Of a stretch of DNA of 64,000 nt, positions 42,750 through 51,508 are shown piece after piece (position 1 is the stretch's first letter; each line of letters begins with the position of its first letter). The notes under the pieces were generated by a model. That model was not told the origin of the DNA. It saw only the letters and a list, made by a program, of their open reading frames with translations, and made no database searches. Source of the stretch: Emcibacteraceae bacterium (GTDB lineage Bacteria > Pseudomonadota > Alphaproteobacteria > Sphingomonadales > Emcibacteraceae); NCBI GenBank assembly GCA_021774795.1, contig JAJFIR010000042.1, positions 124,001-188,000 on the forward strand. The letters are read 5' to 3'. The position numbers and the translations under genes are program-made.

Positions 42750-43751
42750 ATGCTAAGTCATAATAAAATAAAACCTGTCGTATTCGATAAAGATTATCAA
42801 CCGACACTTTGTATTGTTATCGATACAGAGGAAGAGTTTGACTGGGCAAAACCACATTCACGAGAAGCTACTGCAACACTGGCAACATCCGAGCAATACA
42901 GAGCCCAGGAAATATTCGCAAAATATGACGCGATACCAACATACGTTATGGATTATTGCATTCTGAGCCAGTCTTCTTCTGCGACAATTATGAAAGATAT
43001 GTATGACCAAGGTATCTGTGAGATCGGCACCCATCTACACCCTTGGATTAATCCTCCGCACGACGAAGAAGTCAATGCCTTTAATTCTCTTCATGGCAAC
43101 CTTCCGATTGAATTAGAAAGAGCCAAAATTAAAGAGTTGACCAGTGTTTTTAAAGGTATCTTTAACCGCCATCCACTGGTTTTTAAGGCCGGAAGATACG
43201 GTGTTGGTCCAAATTCCGGAAAATTATTGAAAGAAGCCGGCTATAAAATAGATTGCTCTGTCGTACCAAACTTAAATATGAAGAACGAAAATGGCCCAAG
43301 TTTCCTGGACTTACCAGACACACCTTATTGGTTTGGCGAAGAATTGGATATGCTTGAGGTATCCTTAACCAAAGGTTTTTATGGAAATTTTAGAAAACTG
43401 GCAAAACCCTTCAGAAAAATGCTCATATCTGAATTCGGCGAAAAAATGATGTTACGAGGCATTTGCTCCAAGCTGGGCTTATTCGATCTGGCGACTTTGA
43501 CGCCTGAAGGCCTTGGCCTAGATGACCTGATCCCACTTCTAAAAACTCAAGTCGCTGACGGACATAAAATAATATCACTCACTTACCATAGTTCTACATT
43601 AAAAATTAACGGATCACCTTATGTTACATGCGAAGATGACAGAGTAGCATTTCTTAACACTATTGACCGTATATTAGATGTTTTTACCAATGAAATTGGG
43701 GGACGTATTGTCCCTATTCTAAACCTTTATGATGAATTGAAAGAAAAATAA
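42750..43751 (+). CDS. Polysaccharide deacetylase-like protein (WalW type)
   Basis: 333-residue NodB-fold protein. The metal and catalytic motifs are CIVIDTEEEFDW (about 26-37, with the catalytic and metal Asp) and EIGTHLHPW (about 91-99, metal His pair). KAGRYGVGPNSGKLLKEAGY (about 145-164) and a late HKIISLTYHSS (about 270-280) complete the barrel. The form resembles WalW-like deacetylases in capsule or exopolysaccharide loci. It lies 2 bases before an acetyltransferase gene, so the pair probably tailors one polysaccharide. There is no signal peptide, so it may act on a cytoplasmic lipid-linked precursor. Confidence 0.78.
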   Translation: MLSHNKIKPVVFDKDYQPTLCIVIDTEEEFDWAKPHSREATATLATSEQYRAQEIFAKYDAIPTYVMDYCILSQSSSATIMKDMYDQGICEIGTHLHPWINPPHDEEVNAFNSLHGNLPIELERAKIKELTSVFKGIFNRHPLVFKAGRYGVGPNSGKLLKEAGYKIDCSVVPNLNMKNENGPSFLDLPDTPYWFGEELDMLEVSLTKGFYGNFRKLAKPFRKMLISEFGEKMMLRGICSKLGLFDLATLTPEGLGLDDLIPLLKTQVADGHKIISLTYHSSTLKINGSPYVTCEDDRVAFLNTIDRILDVFTNEIGGRIVPILNLYDELKEK

Positions 43752-43753
43752 AA

Positions 43754-44908
43754 ATGGCAATTCAGACAAAATGCCTGCCCTTTGAAGAATGTGAAAACCT
43801 AAAAGAAAAATGGTTGTCGATAGAAAATGAAGCGAAGCCAGATTTCATGATGAGCTGGACCTGGATCGGCACATGGATTGATAGCGCGATAAATGACTGG
43901 TCCGGAGATTTTTTAAATAATGCCTTTGTTATCGAAAGCTATTTGGACGACGCACTTATCGCCCTTGGTATTTTAGTTCGAACTCAGAACCATCGTCATG
44001 GATTTATAAACTCTACCCAGCTTTATCTACATAGAGTGGGTGACCCCCAATTTGACATTTTATGTCAGGAATATAACGGTCTTCTGTGCAAAAAAGAATT
44101 TGAAGCAGATGCAAGCAAAGCAGCAGCCGAATATTTAATTTCTCTCGATGATGCAAGCTCAGTAATTGGAAAATGGGATGAGATCGTCATAGCAAGTGCC
44201 GAACCAGACGCCGTCGATCCTTTTCTAATACCCGGACTAGATCGTGAACTTATCAGTACAACCAACACTTATATCGTTGACTTAGATAACGTCAGACAAA
44301 GTGAACAGTCTTATTTGTCTTCTTTATCTAAAAATACCAGATATCAAATAAACAGATCCATAAAGATCTATCAAAAATCCGGTGGAATGAATTTGCAGTT
44401 TGCCAAAAATGCGGAAGAAGCCTTTGAATTTTTTACCGAATCTGCTGATGTACATAAAGAACGTTGGCTTAAAGAAGGGGATGTTTCTCAGTTTGATTTG
44501 GAAGTGTGTATGAATTTTCATAAAGCACTCATGAAGGAATCATGGAAGAATAATGAAATTGACCTTATTCGCATTACCATCGGAAATGATCAGTCCGATG
44601 AACAACAATATGTGGGCATGCTTTACAATTTCATTTATAATGGACAGGTAAATTTCTATATGTCTGCACTTACCTATGAAAGTAATCCAAAATTAAAACC
44701 GGGCATGGTTGCTCATACATTCTCAATTGAACACTATTTGGATAAAGGTCTAAAAGTTTATAATTTTATGGCCGGAGATAGTCGGTATAAACGAAACCTC
44801 GGCAATCAAAAAGAACTTATGCTTAGCTATAATTATAAAAGACCGAGGCTGATGTTTTTCATCGAAAAAGTCCTCAAAAAAGTAAAATCGGTCATAAAGA
44901 AGAAATAA
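43754..44908 (+). CDS. BioF2/CelD-type GNAT acetyltransferase
   Basis: 384-residue protein with the C-terminal GNAT domain of the CelD/BioF2 group (about 190-350), with SSLSKNTRYQINRSIKIYQK and YNFIYNGQVNFYMSALTYE followed by KPGMVAHTFSIEHYLDKGLKVYNFMAGDSRYKRNLG. That last block is characteristic of polysaccharide-biosynthesis acetyltransferases related to FemAB. It starts 2 bases after the deacetylase stop, so the two are translationally coupled. Substrate unknown; an N-acyl group on an amino sugar is likely. Confidence 0.8.
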   Translation: MAIQTKCLPFEECENLKEKWLSIENEAKPDFMMSWTWIGTWIDSAINDWSGDFLNNAFVIESYLDDALIALGILVRTQNHRHGFINSTQLYLHRVGDPQFDILCQEYNGLLCKKEFEADASKAAAEYLISLDDASSVIGKWDEIVIASAEPDAVDPFLIPGLDRELISTTNTYIVDLDNVRQSEQSYLSSLSKNTRYQINRSIKIYQKSGGMNLQFAKNAEEAFEFFTESADVHKERWLKEGDVSQFDLEVCMNFHKALMKESWKNNEIDLIRITIGNDQSDEQQYVGMLYNFIYNGQVNFYMSALTYESNPKLKPGMVAHTFSIEHYLDKGLKVYNFMAGDSRYKRNLGNQKELMLSYNYKRPRLMFFIEKVLKKVKSVIKKK

Positions 44909-45033
44909 GTTTAATAATATACAGCTATTTTTCTATATAACATATTGATACATAAACAATTTATTAAAATGTGATATATGTACAACAGTTGTATTTTTGC
45001 CAAAAATAAACGTGATATTTATGCAACATTAAT

Positions 45034-45681
45034 TCAAATACCTTTAAATATACCCGTCATCATCTCTCTTTTTTTACCAAATCCTTTTTTCTTCTCGATC
45101 TCAAACCCGGCTTCAATTAGTCCTCTGCGTACGGCACCAGCCGCGCTGAAAGTCGCCAATTTAGCACCGCTATTTGAACGGATTGCCATCACAGACATTA
45201 ATTCTGGCGACCACATATCCGGATTCTTCGTCGGCGAAAATCCATCCATATACCAGGCATCAACTTTAAAAGATGATTGCGATAATTGCTCACGACTATC
45301 GCCAAACAGCAAGGTTAACTTTACACGGTCATCAAATAGTAAATCGGTTTCAAGATACTTGCTTAACATTTCTTCTACATATTGTGTGAGTTCGCGCCAA
45401 TGGATCGCATTTAATATGTCAGCACGACTAAGAGGATGTTTTTCGGTGGCAATATAATGAAGTTTCTGATCGTCCGATGTTGTTTCTAACCATATGTGCA
45501 CGGTATTTAAAAAATTGAGCCCTGTGCCAAACCCCAGCTCGCAAATTGTGAAACGCATTTGATTTTTCCATACATCTGGCGCACTGATACCATCAAGAAA
45601 TACTGCTTTACTTTCCGCAAAGCCGTCATCTGTGGAAAAATATATATCATCATAGATTGCTGATCGTGGCGGTTTCTTCAT
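45034..45681 (-). CDS. mnmD: tRNA (5-methylaminomethyl-2-thiouridine) methyltransferase MnmD
   Basis: Stand-alone homologue of the N-terminal half of MnmC, which methylates nm5s2U34 to mnm5s2U34 in some tRNAs. SAM-binding motif CELGFGTGLNFLNT appears at about 47-60, the typical WYMDGFSPTKNPDMWS block at about 142-157, and LATFSAAGAVRRGLIEAGFEIEKKKGFGKKREM at about 173-205. The 215 residues lack the C-terminal FAD oxidase domain, as in MnmD proteins. It overlaps the end of the PAP2 gene by 32 bases and has AGGAT upstream of its ATG. Confidence 0.9.
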   Translation of the reverse strand: MKKPPRSAIYDDIYFSTDDGFAESKAVFLDGISAPDVWKNQMRFTICELGFGTGLNFLNTVHIWLETTSDDQKLHYIATEKHPLSRADILNAIHWRELTQYVEEMLSKYLETDLLFDDRVKLTLLFGDSREQLSQSSFKVDAWYMDGFSPTKNPDMWSPELMSVMAIRSNSGAKLATFSAAGAVRRGLIEAGFEIEKKKGFGKKREMMTGIFKGI

Positions 45682-46750
45682 TTTTATATATCCTGTCGGC
45701 CACTAGCCCACATATTTTCCACAAGCCCCAAGTAAGTATTATTGAAACATATCCATCAAGTGCATAATGCCAGCCCAAATGGACAGAGCCAATTTGAATT
45801 AGGATCAAGAATATTAGCATCCCGTAACCTATAAATTTACTGACTTGCTTGCCTGACAGGTATAATAATGTCGTAACCGACAAATGCATACTTGGCATAG
45901 CTGATATACCACTACCCACATTGACGTCCGACTTAATATAATCTGCCCATAAGGTTTCCTGCACATCAAGCGCGAACAAACGCATCCAGCTACCGTCCAA
46001 CTGATCATTAAATGAATATAAATCAGCCATTAATGGCCCGAATATTAAATTATCTCCGGTCACATTTCCGTAATATACGGGTCCAGCCGATGAAAACCAA
46101 ACTGCCATAAGAGAGCCAAATAAAGGCCACGCAATTATAAATGATATTAGGTATTGCAATCGTTTTTTGCCAAGATCAACATTTACCACTATCCACAACG
46201 TGTAATAAAACATTATGAAAAACCATAAATTATAAAAGAAATTCAAGAAGGATGATCCAAACGGCGAGCCAAAAATAAAATGCGTAATACGCCAAGGGTC
46301 TACGCCGAAATGCACGGCGCGATCCGCTAACATTAGAAACTCATCCAAATAAAACGGTTTGAGAATTGGAATGATAGATTTCATCGACGAGAAAAGAGCG
46401 ATAAAAATAGGTAGAAACAAGAAAGGGATTATAAAAGATATTAAATAATCTGCGTTAAGCCAGCATTTCTGAAAATCCGACTTTATTCGCCCCACCCCTC
46501 GTTTGTCTCTATCATATGATACATAGCGAAACATATAGAAACTGCCCTTGATAAAGACGATCAGCCCTAAACTGAAATAAACCATAAAATCATAAAGTGC
46601 TGGCCTGTAGTATCCGGTTAAGTCGTATGACCACATTACTATATAAACAAGCGCGGCATGCCCGATGAACATTGTTAACAAAAAAGCATTACCCCTCATC
46701 AAAATAGGGTCAAGCTTAATTTTACTTGATATATTAGCCTCCTTCGTCAT
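45650..46750 (-). CDS. PAP2-superfamily membrane phosphatase (AUR1-like)
   Basis: 366-residue integral membrane protein with about eight to nine helices. The PAP2 catalytic motifs lie near the C-terminus: GISAMPSMHLSVTTLLY (about 265-281) and SVHLGWHYALDGYVS (about 312-326), with the two catalytic histidines and an Asp. The length and late motif position match the AUR1/inositol-phosphorylceramide-synthase-like group rather than short PAP2 enzymes, so a lipid head-group transferase or phosphatase is likely. It lies 9 bases after the GNAT gene in a LysR-GNAT-PAP2-mnmD minus-strand set. Confidence 0.82.
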   Translation of the reverse strand: MTKEANISSKIKLDPILMRGNAFLLTMFIGHAALVYIVMWSYDLTGYYRPALYDFMVYFSLGLIVFIKGSFYMFRYVSYDRDKRGVGRIKSDFQKCWLNADYLISFIIPFLFLPIFIALFSSMKSIIPILKPFYLDEFLMLADRAVHFGVDPWRITHFIFGSPFGSSFLNFFYNLWFFIMFYYTLWIVVNVDLGKKRLQYLISFIIAWPLFGSLMAVWFSSAGPVYYGNVTGDNLIFGPLMADLYSFNDQLDGSWMRLFALDVQETLWADYIKSDVNVGSGISAMPSMHLSVTTLLYLSGKQVSKFIGYGMLIFLILIQIGSVHLGWHYALDGYVSIILTWGLWKICGLVADRIYKNEETATISNL

Positions 46751-46759
46751 AATTTTGTC

Positions 46760-47266
46760 CTATAATTCGCCGAACGCAGAATGGTATTTGACCTGACCCG
46801 TAATTCCCCTAAGGGCATTTTCTTTTAATTCCAAAACCATGAAATTTTCCGCAGGCGCATCATATTCGCAAGTGATATTAAAGTCAGTAGATTTACTAAA
46901 TCCAAATCGCGGATAGTAACCCGCGTGACCGAGCACGACTACCGCGCTAATTCCCTGTTTGCCGCATTCTTCCAAACCTCGCCTTATCAGCGCAGAACCA
47001 TATCCTTTATCTTGCTCGTTTGGTGTTATTGCCACTGGTGCTAATCCCATTAACATTGCTCCCTGCTGACTGGGTATAGTAACGGGCGAAAACATAATAT
47101 GACCTACTACTTCGCCCTTCTCGTTTTCTGCGACCATCGAAATTATTGGAGACGCACTATTCCTCAGCTCATCGACTAATTTTGCCTCACCCGGTCCGTT
47201 AAAGGCCAATTCATGAATATTTCCTACCAGATTAAAATCTGTTTCAATTTCCATCCTTAGTTTCAT
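46760..47266 (-). CDS. GNAT family N-acetyltransferase (YhbS-like)
   Basis: 168-residue acetyl-CoA-dependent transferase. The CoA loop reads ITPNEQDKGYGSALIRRGLE (about 80-99), followed by VVVLGHAGYYPRFGFSKS (about 109-126), the typical YhbS end. The ATG overlaps the LysR stop by 4 bases (ATGA), so translation is coupled. Substrate unknown; YhbS relatives act on small molecules or proteins. Confidence 0.85.
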   Translation of the reverse strand: MKLRMEIETDFNLVGNIHELAFNGPGEAKLVDELRNSASPIISMVAENEKGEVVGHIMFSPVTIPSQQGAMLMGLAPVAITPNEQDKGYGSALIRRGLEECGKQGISAVVVLGHAGYYPRFGFSKSTDFNITCEYDAPAENFMVLELKENALRGITGQVKYHSAFGEL

Positions 47267-48174
47267 TTTCGTGTACTTTCCAGTCGCCCAGCAAGTAAGG
47301 GCTTATGTTTCAATATGGCTGCTACCATGAAATCGACAAAGGCTCTTATGCGTGCTGTTTTTTGTAAATCACGGTGCAATAATATCCAAATACTATTTGA
47401 CGGAATTACTTCGGTGTCGGGTACTCGGGATAATTTGGGTTCAACATCGCCCAAAAAACACGGAAGCAGCGACAAACCCAAACCACCTTTCGCGGCTTCA
47501 ATTTGCAATGCATTTGAAAATATTTTGTGCCGAATTGGTAACGTCGGAAATGGAGTATCTTTTACCCAATTGTGATAAGGCTTATCCTCACCCCAACCGA
47601 TCCAAGAATGCTTCTCCGGGTCCATTGTGGCAAAGCTTCTCAAAAATTCTTTTGATGCGTAAACCCCTTTTGAGTATTGAATAATTCTGCGTCCCACTAA
47701 ATCATCGTTAACGTCAGGTGCCATGCGGATTGAAACATCCGCTTCCCCACGGGCAATATCGGAATAAGAATGGGACGCCTCAACATCAATTTCAATTTCG
47801 GGAAAGTGCCTGGTAAATTCAACAAGTTCATTTGCCAAAAATGATCGAAGCATAGCCGGAGGTACGATAACCCGCACAATGCCTGCTGGCTTAGTATCTC
47901 TACCGCTGATTTTTCGTTCAACAGACAGCATCTCTGATTCCACTTTTTCAGCAGAAATCATTAAAGTTTCACCCGCTTGCGATAAAAAGAACCCTTCAGG
48001 TTTTCTATCGAATAAACGGGTATTAAGACTGGTTTCTAATGACTGAAGTCTGCGGGTGATAGTCGCATGATTAACACGAAGCGAACGGGCCGCCCCTCTT
48101 AATGAATTATTGCGAGCGACAGCAAGAAAAGTATTTAGATCGCTCCAGTTAGTGGATGAAAAATTATCCGTCAT
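47263..48174 (-). CDS. LysR-family transcriptional regulator
   Basis: 303-residue DNA-binding protein. The winged helix-turn-helix (residues 9-67) includes TFLAVARNNSLRGAARSLRVNHATITRRLQSLE. The effector domain starts near 95 (GIVRVIVPPAML). It belongs to the group with the asymmetric HxxITRR helix similar to many alphaproteobacterial LysRs of unknown effector. It is divergent from the cysteine-synthase-like gene (100-base gap), the classic arrangement for LysR and target, and heads the GNAT-PAP2-mnmD set. Confidence 0.9.
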   Translation of the reverse strand: MTDNFSSTNWSDLNTFLAVARNNSLRGAARSLRVNHATITRRLQSLETSLNTRLFDRKPEGFFLSQAGETLMISAEKVESEMLSVERKISGRDTKPAGIVRVIVPPAMLRSFLANELVEFTRHFPEIEIDVEASHSYSDIARGEADVSIRMAPDVNDDLVGRRIIQYSKGVYASKEFLRSFATMDPEKHSWIGWGEDKPYHNWVKDTPFPTLPIRHKIFSNALQIEAAKGGLGLSLLPCFLGDVEPKLSRVPDTEVIPSNSIWILLHRDLQKTARIRAFVDFMVAAILKHKPLLAGRLESTRK

Positions 48175-48274
48175 GGTTAGTATTATATATCTTTTATCAA
48201 ATTATGTAACCAGTTAAGTTGAAAAATATAATTTTGTTTCATGATGTAATAATAATTGTAGAAAGATTTAAAGC

Positions 48275-49345
48275 ATGGTTAAAATAACAAGACGTAATTG
48301 GCTGACAAAAGCTTCGGCATTCGCAGGGACGTTAACGGTAGGAAGTGGCATCGGTATTAAATCAGCTATTTCTCAACAAAGACCTAATCAATTGAGCGAC
48401 AATATGGGTACAACCTCTTCTATTCTTGAACTAATTGGTAATACACCGCTTTTGCAACTTCGTAATATAGTACCAAAAGATCATGCAAGAATTTTAATAA
48501 AAATAGAGGCCGAAAATCCAACCGGTAGTATGAAAGATCGCATGGCACTCGCCATGATCGGAGCAGCAGAAAAAGATGGACGCCTAAAAAAAGGCGGCAG
48601 GGTCGTTGAATATACCGGCGGCAGTACGGGGGTCGCTTTATCATTTATCTGTAGCGTAAAAGGATATCCGATTGATATCGTAACCTCAGACGCATTCAGC
48701 TCGGAAAAACGCAACCACATGGTGGCACTCGGTGCCAATTTAACAATAGTTAAAAGCAAATTCGGAGGAATGGATGAAGCGCTAACCCGCAACCTGATTG
48801 AAACGGCAAGACTAATTCAGGAAGAAAAAGGCGGTTACTGGACCAATCAATTGAATAATGAAGATCAATTAGATAGTTACCATTCTATGGGGGAAGAGAT
48901 CTGGCAGCAAAGTAATGGTAATGTAGATGCGTTTATCCAAGGGGTCGGTACCGGCGGATCATTGCGTGGAAATTCAGAAACATTGTTGAAATATAATCCC
49001 AACATTCATACAGTTGCCGTGGAGCCAGGTGAATCAGCTGTTTTATCGGGCGAAGAAGAAAGTTCACATAAAATAGAAGGCATCGGTGCAGGTTTTGTCG
49101 TTCCCCTTTGGAAACCGGAAATCATCAGAGAAATCGAAAAGGTTTCAACAAACGATGCTATGATCATGGCGAGGCGGCTGGCGAAAGAAGAAGGGTTATT
49201 TGCCGGTACGTCTACTGGTGCGAATTTAATCGCTGCATTAAAGAAAGCAAAAGAACTCGGCCCCAACGCAACTGTGGTTACAATAATGGTGGATTCAGGC
49301 ATGAAGTATTTGAGCACACCACAATATAAAAGCGTAGAAAACTAA
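48275..49345 (+). CDS. Cysteine synthase-like PLP enzyme with Tat signal
   Basis: 356-residue fold-type II PLP enzyme of the CysK/CBS family preceded by a signal with twin arginine (TRRNWLTKASAFAGTLTVGS, residues 5-24). The mature part has ELIGNTPLLQLRNI (about 50-63), the PLP lysine in PTGSMKDRMA (about 87-96), the substrate loop EYTGGSTGVALSF (about 115-127) and the phosphate cradle VGTGGSLRGNSE (about 226-237), with STGANLIAALK late. CysK enzymes are cytosolic, so export is surprising; a folded PLP holoenzyme would be a suitable Tat cargo. It is divergent from a LysR regulator. Activity could be O-acetylserine sulfhydrylase, cysteine desulfhydrase or another beta-replacement. Confidence 0.82.
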   Translation: MVKITRRNWLTKASAFAGTLTVGSGIGIKSAISQQRPNQLSDNMGTTSSILELIGNTPLLQLRNIVPKDHARILIKIEAENPTGSMKDRMALAMIGAAEKDGRLKKGGRVVEYTGGSTGVALSFICSVKGYPIDIVTSDAFSSEKRNHMVALGANLTIVKSKFGGMDEALTRNLIETARLIQEEKGGYWTNQLNNEDQLDSYHSMGEEIWQQSNGNVDAFIQGVGTGGSLRGNSETLLKYNPNIHTVAVEPGESAVLSGEEESSHKIEGIGAGFVVPLWKPEIIREIEKVSTNDAMIMARRLAKEEGLFAGTSTGANLIAALKKAKELGPNATVVTIMVDSGMKYLSTPQYKSVEN

Positions 49346-49362
49346 ACCGCCACTATTGGCTT

Positions 49363-49412
49363 TTTGACCACCCTTGTTTAAGGTAAAGACTTAATCAACA
49401 AGGGTGGTCAAA
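49363..49412 (+). promoter_or_regulatory. Hairpin that sequesters a ribosome-binding site
   Basis: TTTGACCACCCTTGTT (49363-49378) is the exact complement of AACAAGGGTGGTCAAA (49397-49412): 16 pairs around an 18-base loop. The right arm contains the AAGGGTGG ribosome site and ends one base before the ATG at 49414. No U-tract follows on either strand, so it is not a normal terminator. It would block initiation unless opened. Confidence 0.6.
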
Positions 49413-49413
49413 G

Positions 49414-50331
49414 ATGAAAATATTAAACTCTCTACTTCTCATAATTTACTTATCGATGTTCAGCGCGAATGCGAATGCCGAAATTTATGAAGTTACTATG
49501 AAGCCAGGCTCCGTTTATAATATGGCTGCATTCAAATTGTGGATAAATCCGGATGTAAAAAAGATACGCGGTATTCTAATGTTAAACCCAGGATCAAACG
49601 GGGACGGTCGCGGCAACGTCGATGATGAATATTGGCAAACATTTGCAAACAAACATGATTTCGCCCTGATGGGAACTTATTTAACCGACCATATGCATCC
49701 AAATATGATGATTGAAGATTATATTCAGGTAAGCAAAGGCAGCGGCAAGGCAATGATCGATGCCATCGACCATTTCGCAATGCAAAGTGGCCACGAAGAA
49801 CTTTCTTACGCACCATTCTTACTTTGGGGTCATTCAGCCGGTGGTGAATTGAATTATGAAATTGCGGCATGGATGCCCGAACGGGTCATTGCTTTTGTCG
49901 TAAATCAGGGTGGTTATTATTATTCGTCCGTACCGCAAGAAGCTACAAGACAAACACCGGGTTTATTTCTTATCGGATTAACCGACCTTCCATCCAGAAA
50001 TACTATGATAAAAGGTATGTATTTAACGAATCGCCGCGCCGGAGCCCTTTGGACGTTGGCAGAAGAAAAGGATGTCGCACACGAACTGGTCGGGGGCCGT
50101 GACCTGGCGGTCATTTTTTACGAAGAAGTTATGAAAAAACGCCTTCCCGAGAACGCGATGGGATATAAAGCCTTAAAACCGGTGGGAGAAGACATGGGCG
50201 TTTTAGGAAATCTATATACTCACGAAATTGGTGAAATGGATGAAGAAGTTAGAAAAGAAGCCACTTCATGGATGGTTTCAGAGAAACTAGCAAAAGATTG
50301 GCGAACATTTGTGACAAAAGAACGAAATTAA
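49414..50331 (+). CDS. Exported alpha/beta-hydrolase-fold protein
   Basis: 305-residue protein with a signal peptide (MKILNSLLLIIYLSMFSANANA). The fold has ILMLNPGSNGDGRG (oxyanion strand), the nucleophile elbow LLWGHSAGGELNYEIA (about 132-147) and VNQGGYYYSS. The likely acid and His are in the later third (DLPSRNTM and VAHELVG). It resembles poly- or feruloyl-esterase-like hydrolases; the substrate cannot be named. Translation may be controlled by the hairpin covering its ribosome site. Its end lies 1 base from the convergent M20 gene. Confidence 0.72.
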   Translation: MKILNSLLLIIYLSMFSANANAEIYEVTMKPGSVYNMAAFKLWINPDVKKIRGILMLNPGSNGDGRGNVDDEYWQTFANKHDFALMGTYLTDHMHPNMMIEDYIQVSKGSGKAMIDAIDHFAMQSGHEELSYAPFLLWGHSAGGELNYEIAAWMPERVIAFVVNQGGYYYSSVPQEATRQTPGLFLIGLTDLPSRNTMIKGMYLTNRRAGALWTLAEEKDVAHELVGGRDLAVIFYEEVMKKRLPENAMGYKALKPVGEDMGVLGNLYTHEIGEMDEEVRKEATSWMVSEKLAKDWRTFVTKERN

Positions 50332-50332
50332 A

Positions 50333-51496
50333 CTAGTCTGCTTTCAATTCCTGCTGCGTCAGGTTTACCCAATAACTGGCACCAACCGTTAGAAGGTCAT
50401 CGTCATAATCATAACAAGGATTATGAAGCGGCGGTTGACCTTCTGCGTCCCCGGCACCCAGTAGAATAAAGCACCCCGATACCTGGCGCAAAAACTGTGC
50501 AAAATCTTCGGAACAAGTACAAGTAGTGCAATTTCCGTCGACATTTTCTTCACCAACAGTCTTAATTGCCGCTTTTACGGCTGCTTTGGTTTCTTGTTCT
50601 GTGTTATCTAAAACAATAAATTCCTTGGAATAATCGACACTTCCTTTAACGCCATGAGCAGCACTCACACCTGCTACTATTTCGCGCATTCTTTGCTCTA
50701 TTTTTACTTGCACTTCTGGGGTAAGCGCGCGAACATCACCCTTAATGGAGACATTTGACGGAATTATATTGCGGGCACCATCCGTAATAAATTCCGTTAC
50801 GGATAATACTCCCCATTCATTTGGGCCAAGGGTCCGAGAGACAATATTTTGCAATGCACTTACAATTTCTGCACCAACCACCAATGGATCAAGCGTCATA
50901 TTTGGCATCGATGCATGACCGCCTCTGCCTTTAATATTTATCACAAAATTGTCTTCAGAAGTCATCATTTGCCCTGATTTTACGGCAACTTCACCTTTTG
51001 GTATTCCGGGCATATTATGCAAACCGTATATCGCCGCCATCGGAAAACGGTCTAATAATCCGTCGTTCATCATGGCAAGTGCACCGCGGCCGTTTTCCTC
51101 ACTTGGTTGAAAAATAAAATAGACCGTACCGTCAAACTTACCGTGGTCTGATAAATATTTTGCGGCACCAAGCAACATTGTCGTATGACCATCATGGCCG
51201 CAGCCGTGAAAAATATTATTATGGATAGACTTATATTGATGCTCACCCATTTCCTCTATAGGCAGTGCGTCCATATCAGCGCGAAGACCTATTGCGTTAT
51301 CGGAGAGCCCTTTTTTAAGAACACCGACGACTCCCGATCGACCAATACCGATATGAGTTTCAATGCCAAACGATCTAAGAAGTTCTGCCACTTTATTGGA
51401 AGTGCGGTTTTCATCAAAACCCAATTCAGGATGTTTGTGAATATCGTGACGCCACTTAAGCATATTCTTATATAACGAATTTATTTCTTCAATCAC
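50333..51496 (-). CDS. M20 family amidohydrolase
   Basis: 387-residue di-metal amidohydrolase of the hippurate hydrolase/N-acyl-amino-acid amidohydrolase group. HKHPELGFDENRTSN at residues 20-34, GLRADMDALPIEE (about 70-82), metal site FHGCGHDGHTTMLLG (about 95-109, Cys ligand), PSEENGRGA (about 130-138, general base Glu and ligand), GLHNMPGIPKGEV (about 157-169, His ligand) and a final HNPCYDYDDD (about 360-369, His ligand). It releases amino acids from N-acyl forms. The EamA transporter starts upstream 12 bases away and is likely co-transcribed. Confidence 0.9.
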   Translation of the reverse strand: MIEEINSLYKNMLKWRHDIHKHPELGFDENRTSNKVAELLRSFGIETHIGIGRSGVVGVLKKGLSDNAIGLRADMDALPIEEMGEHQYKSIHNNIFHGCGHDGHTTMLLGAAKYLSDHGKFDGTVYFIFQPSEENGRGALAMMNDGLLDRFPMAAIYGLHNMPGIPKGEVAVKSGQMMTSEDNFVINIKGRGGHASMPNMTLDPLVVGAEIVSALQNIVSRTLGPNEWGVLSVTEFITDGARNIIPSNVSIKGDVRALTPEVQVKIEQRMREIVAGVSAAHGVKGSVDYSKEFIVLDNTEQETKAAVKAAIKTVGEENVDGNCTTCTCSEDFAQFLRQVSGCFILLGAGDAEGQPPLHNPCYDYDDDLLTVGASYWVNLTQQELKAD

Positions 51497-51508
51497 AACC
51501 TTCTCCCT

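Noticed and set aside
44978-45457. 159-codon plus-strand ORF
   Set aside because: It is antisense to mnmD, whose motifs are intact; the translation has no family features and no ribosome site.
49363-49412. Hairpin read as a terminator for the cysteine synthase homologue
   Set aside because: No U-tract follows on either strand, and the right arm contains the next gene's ribosome site.
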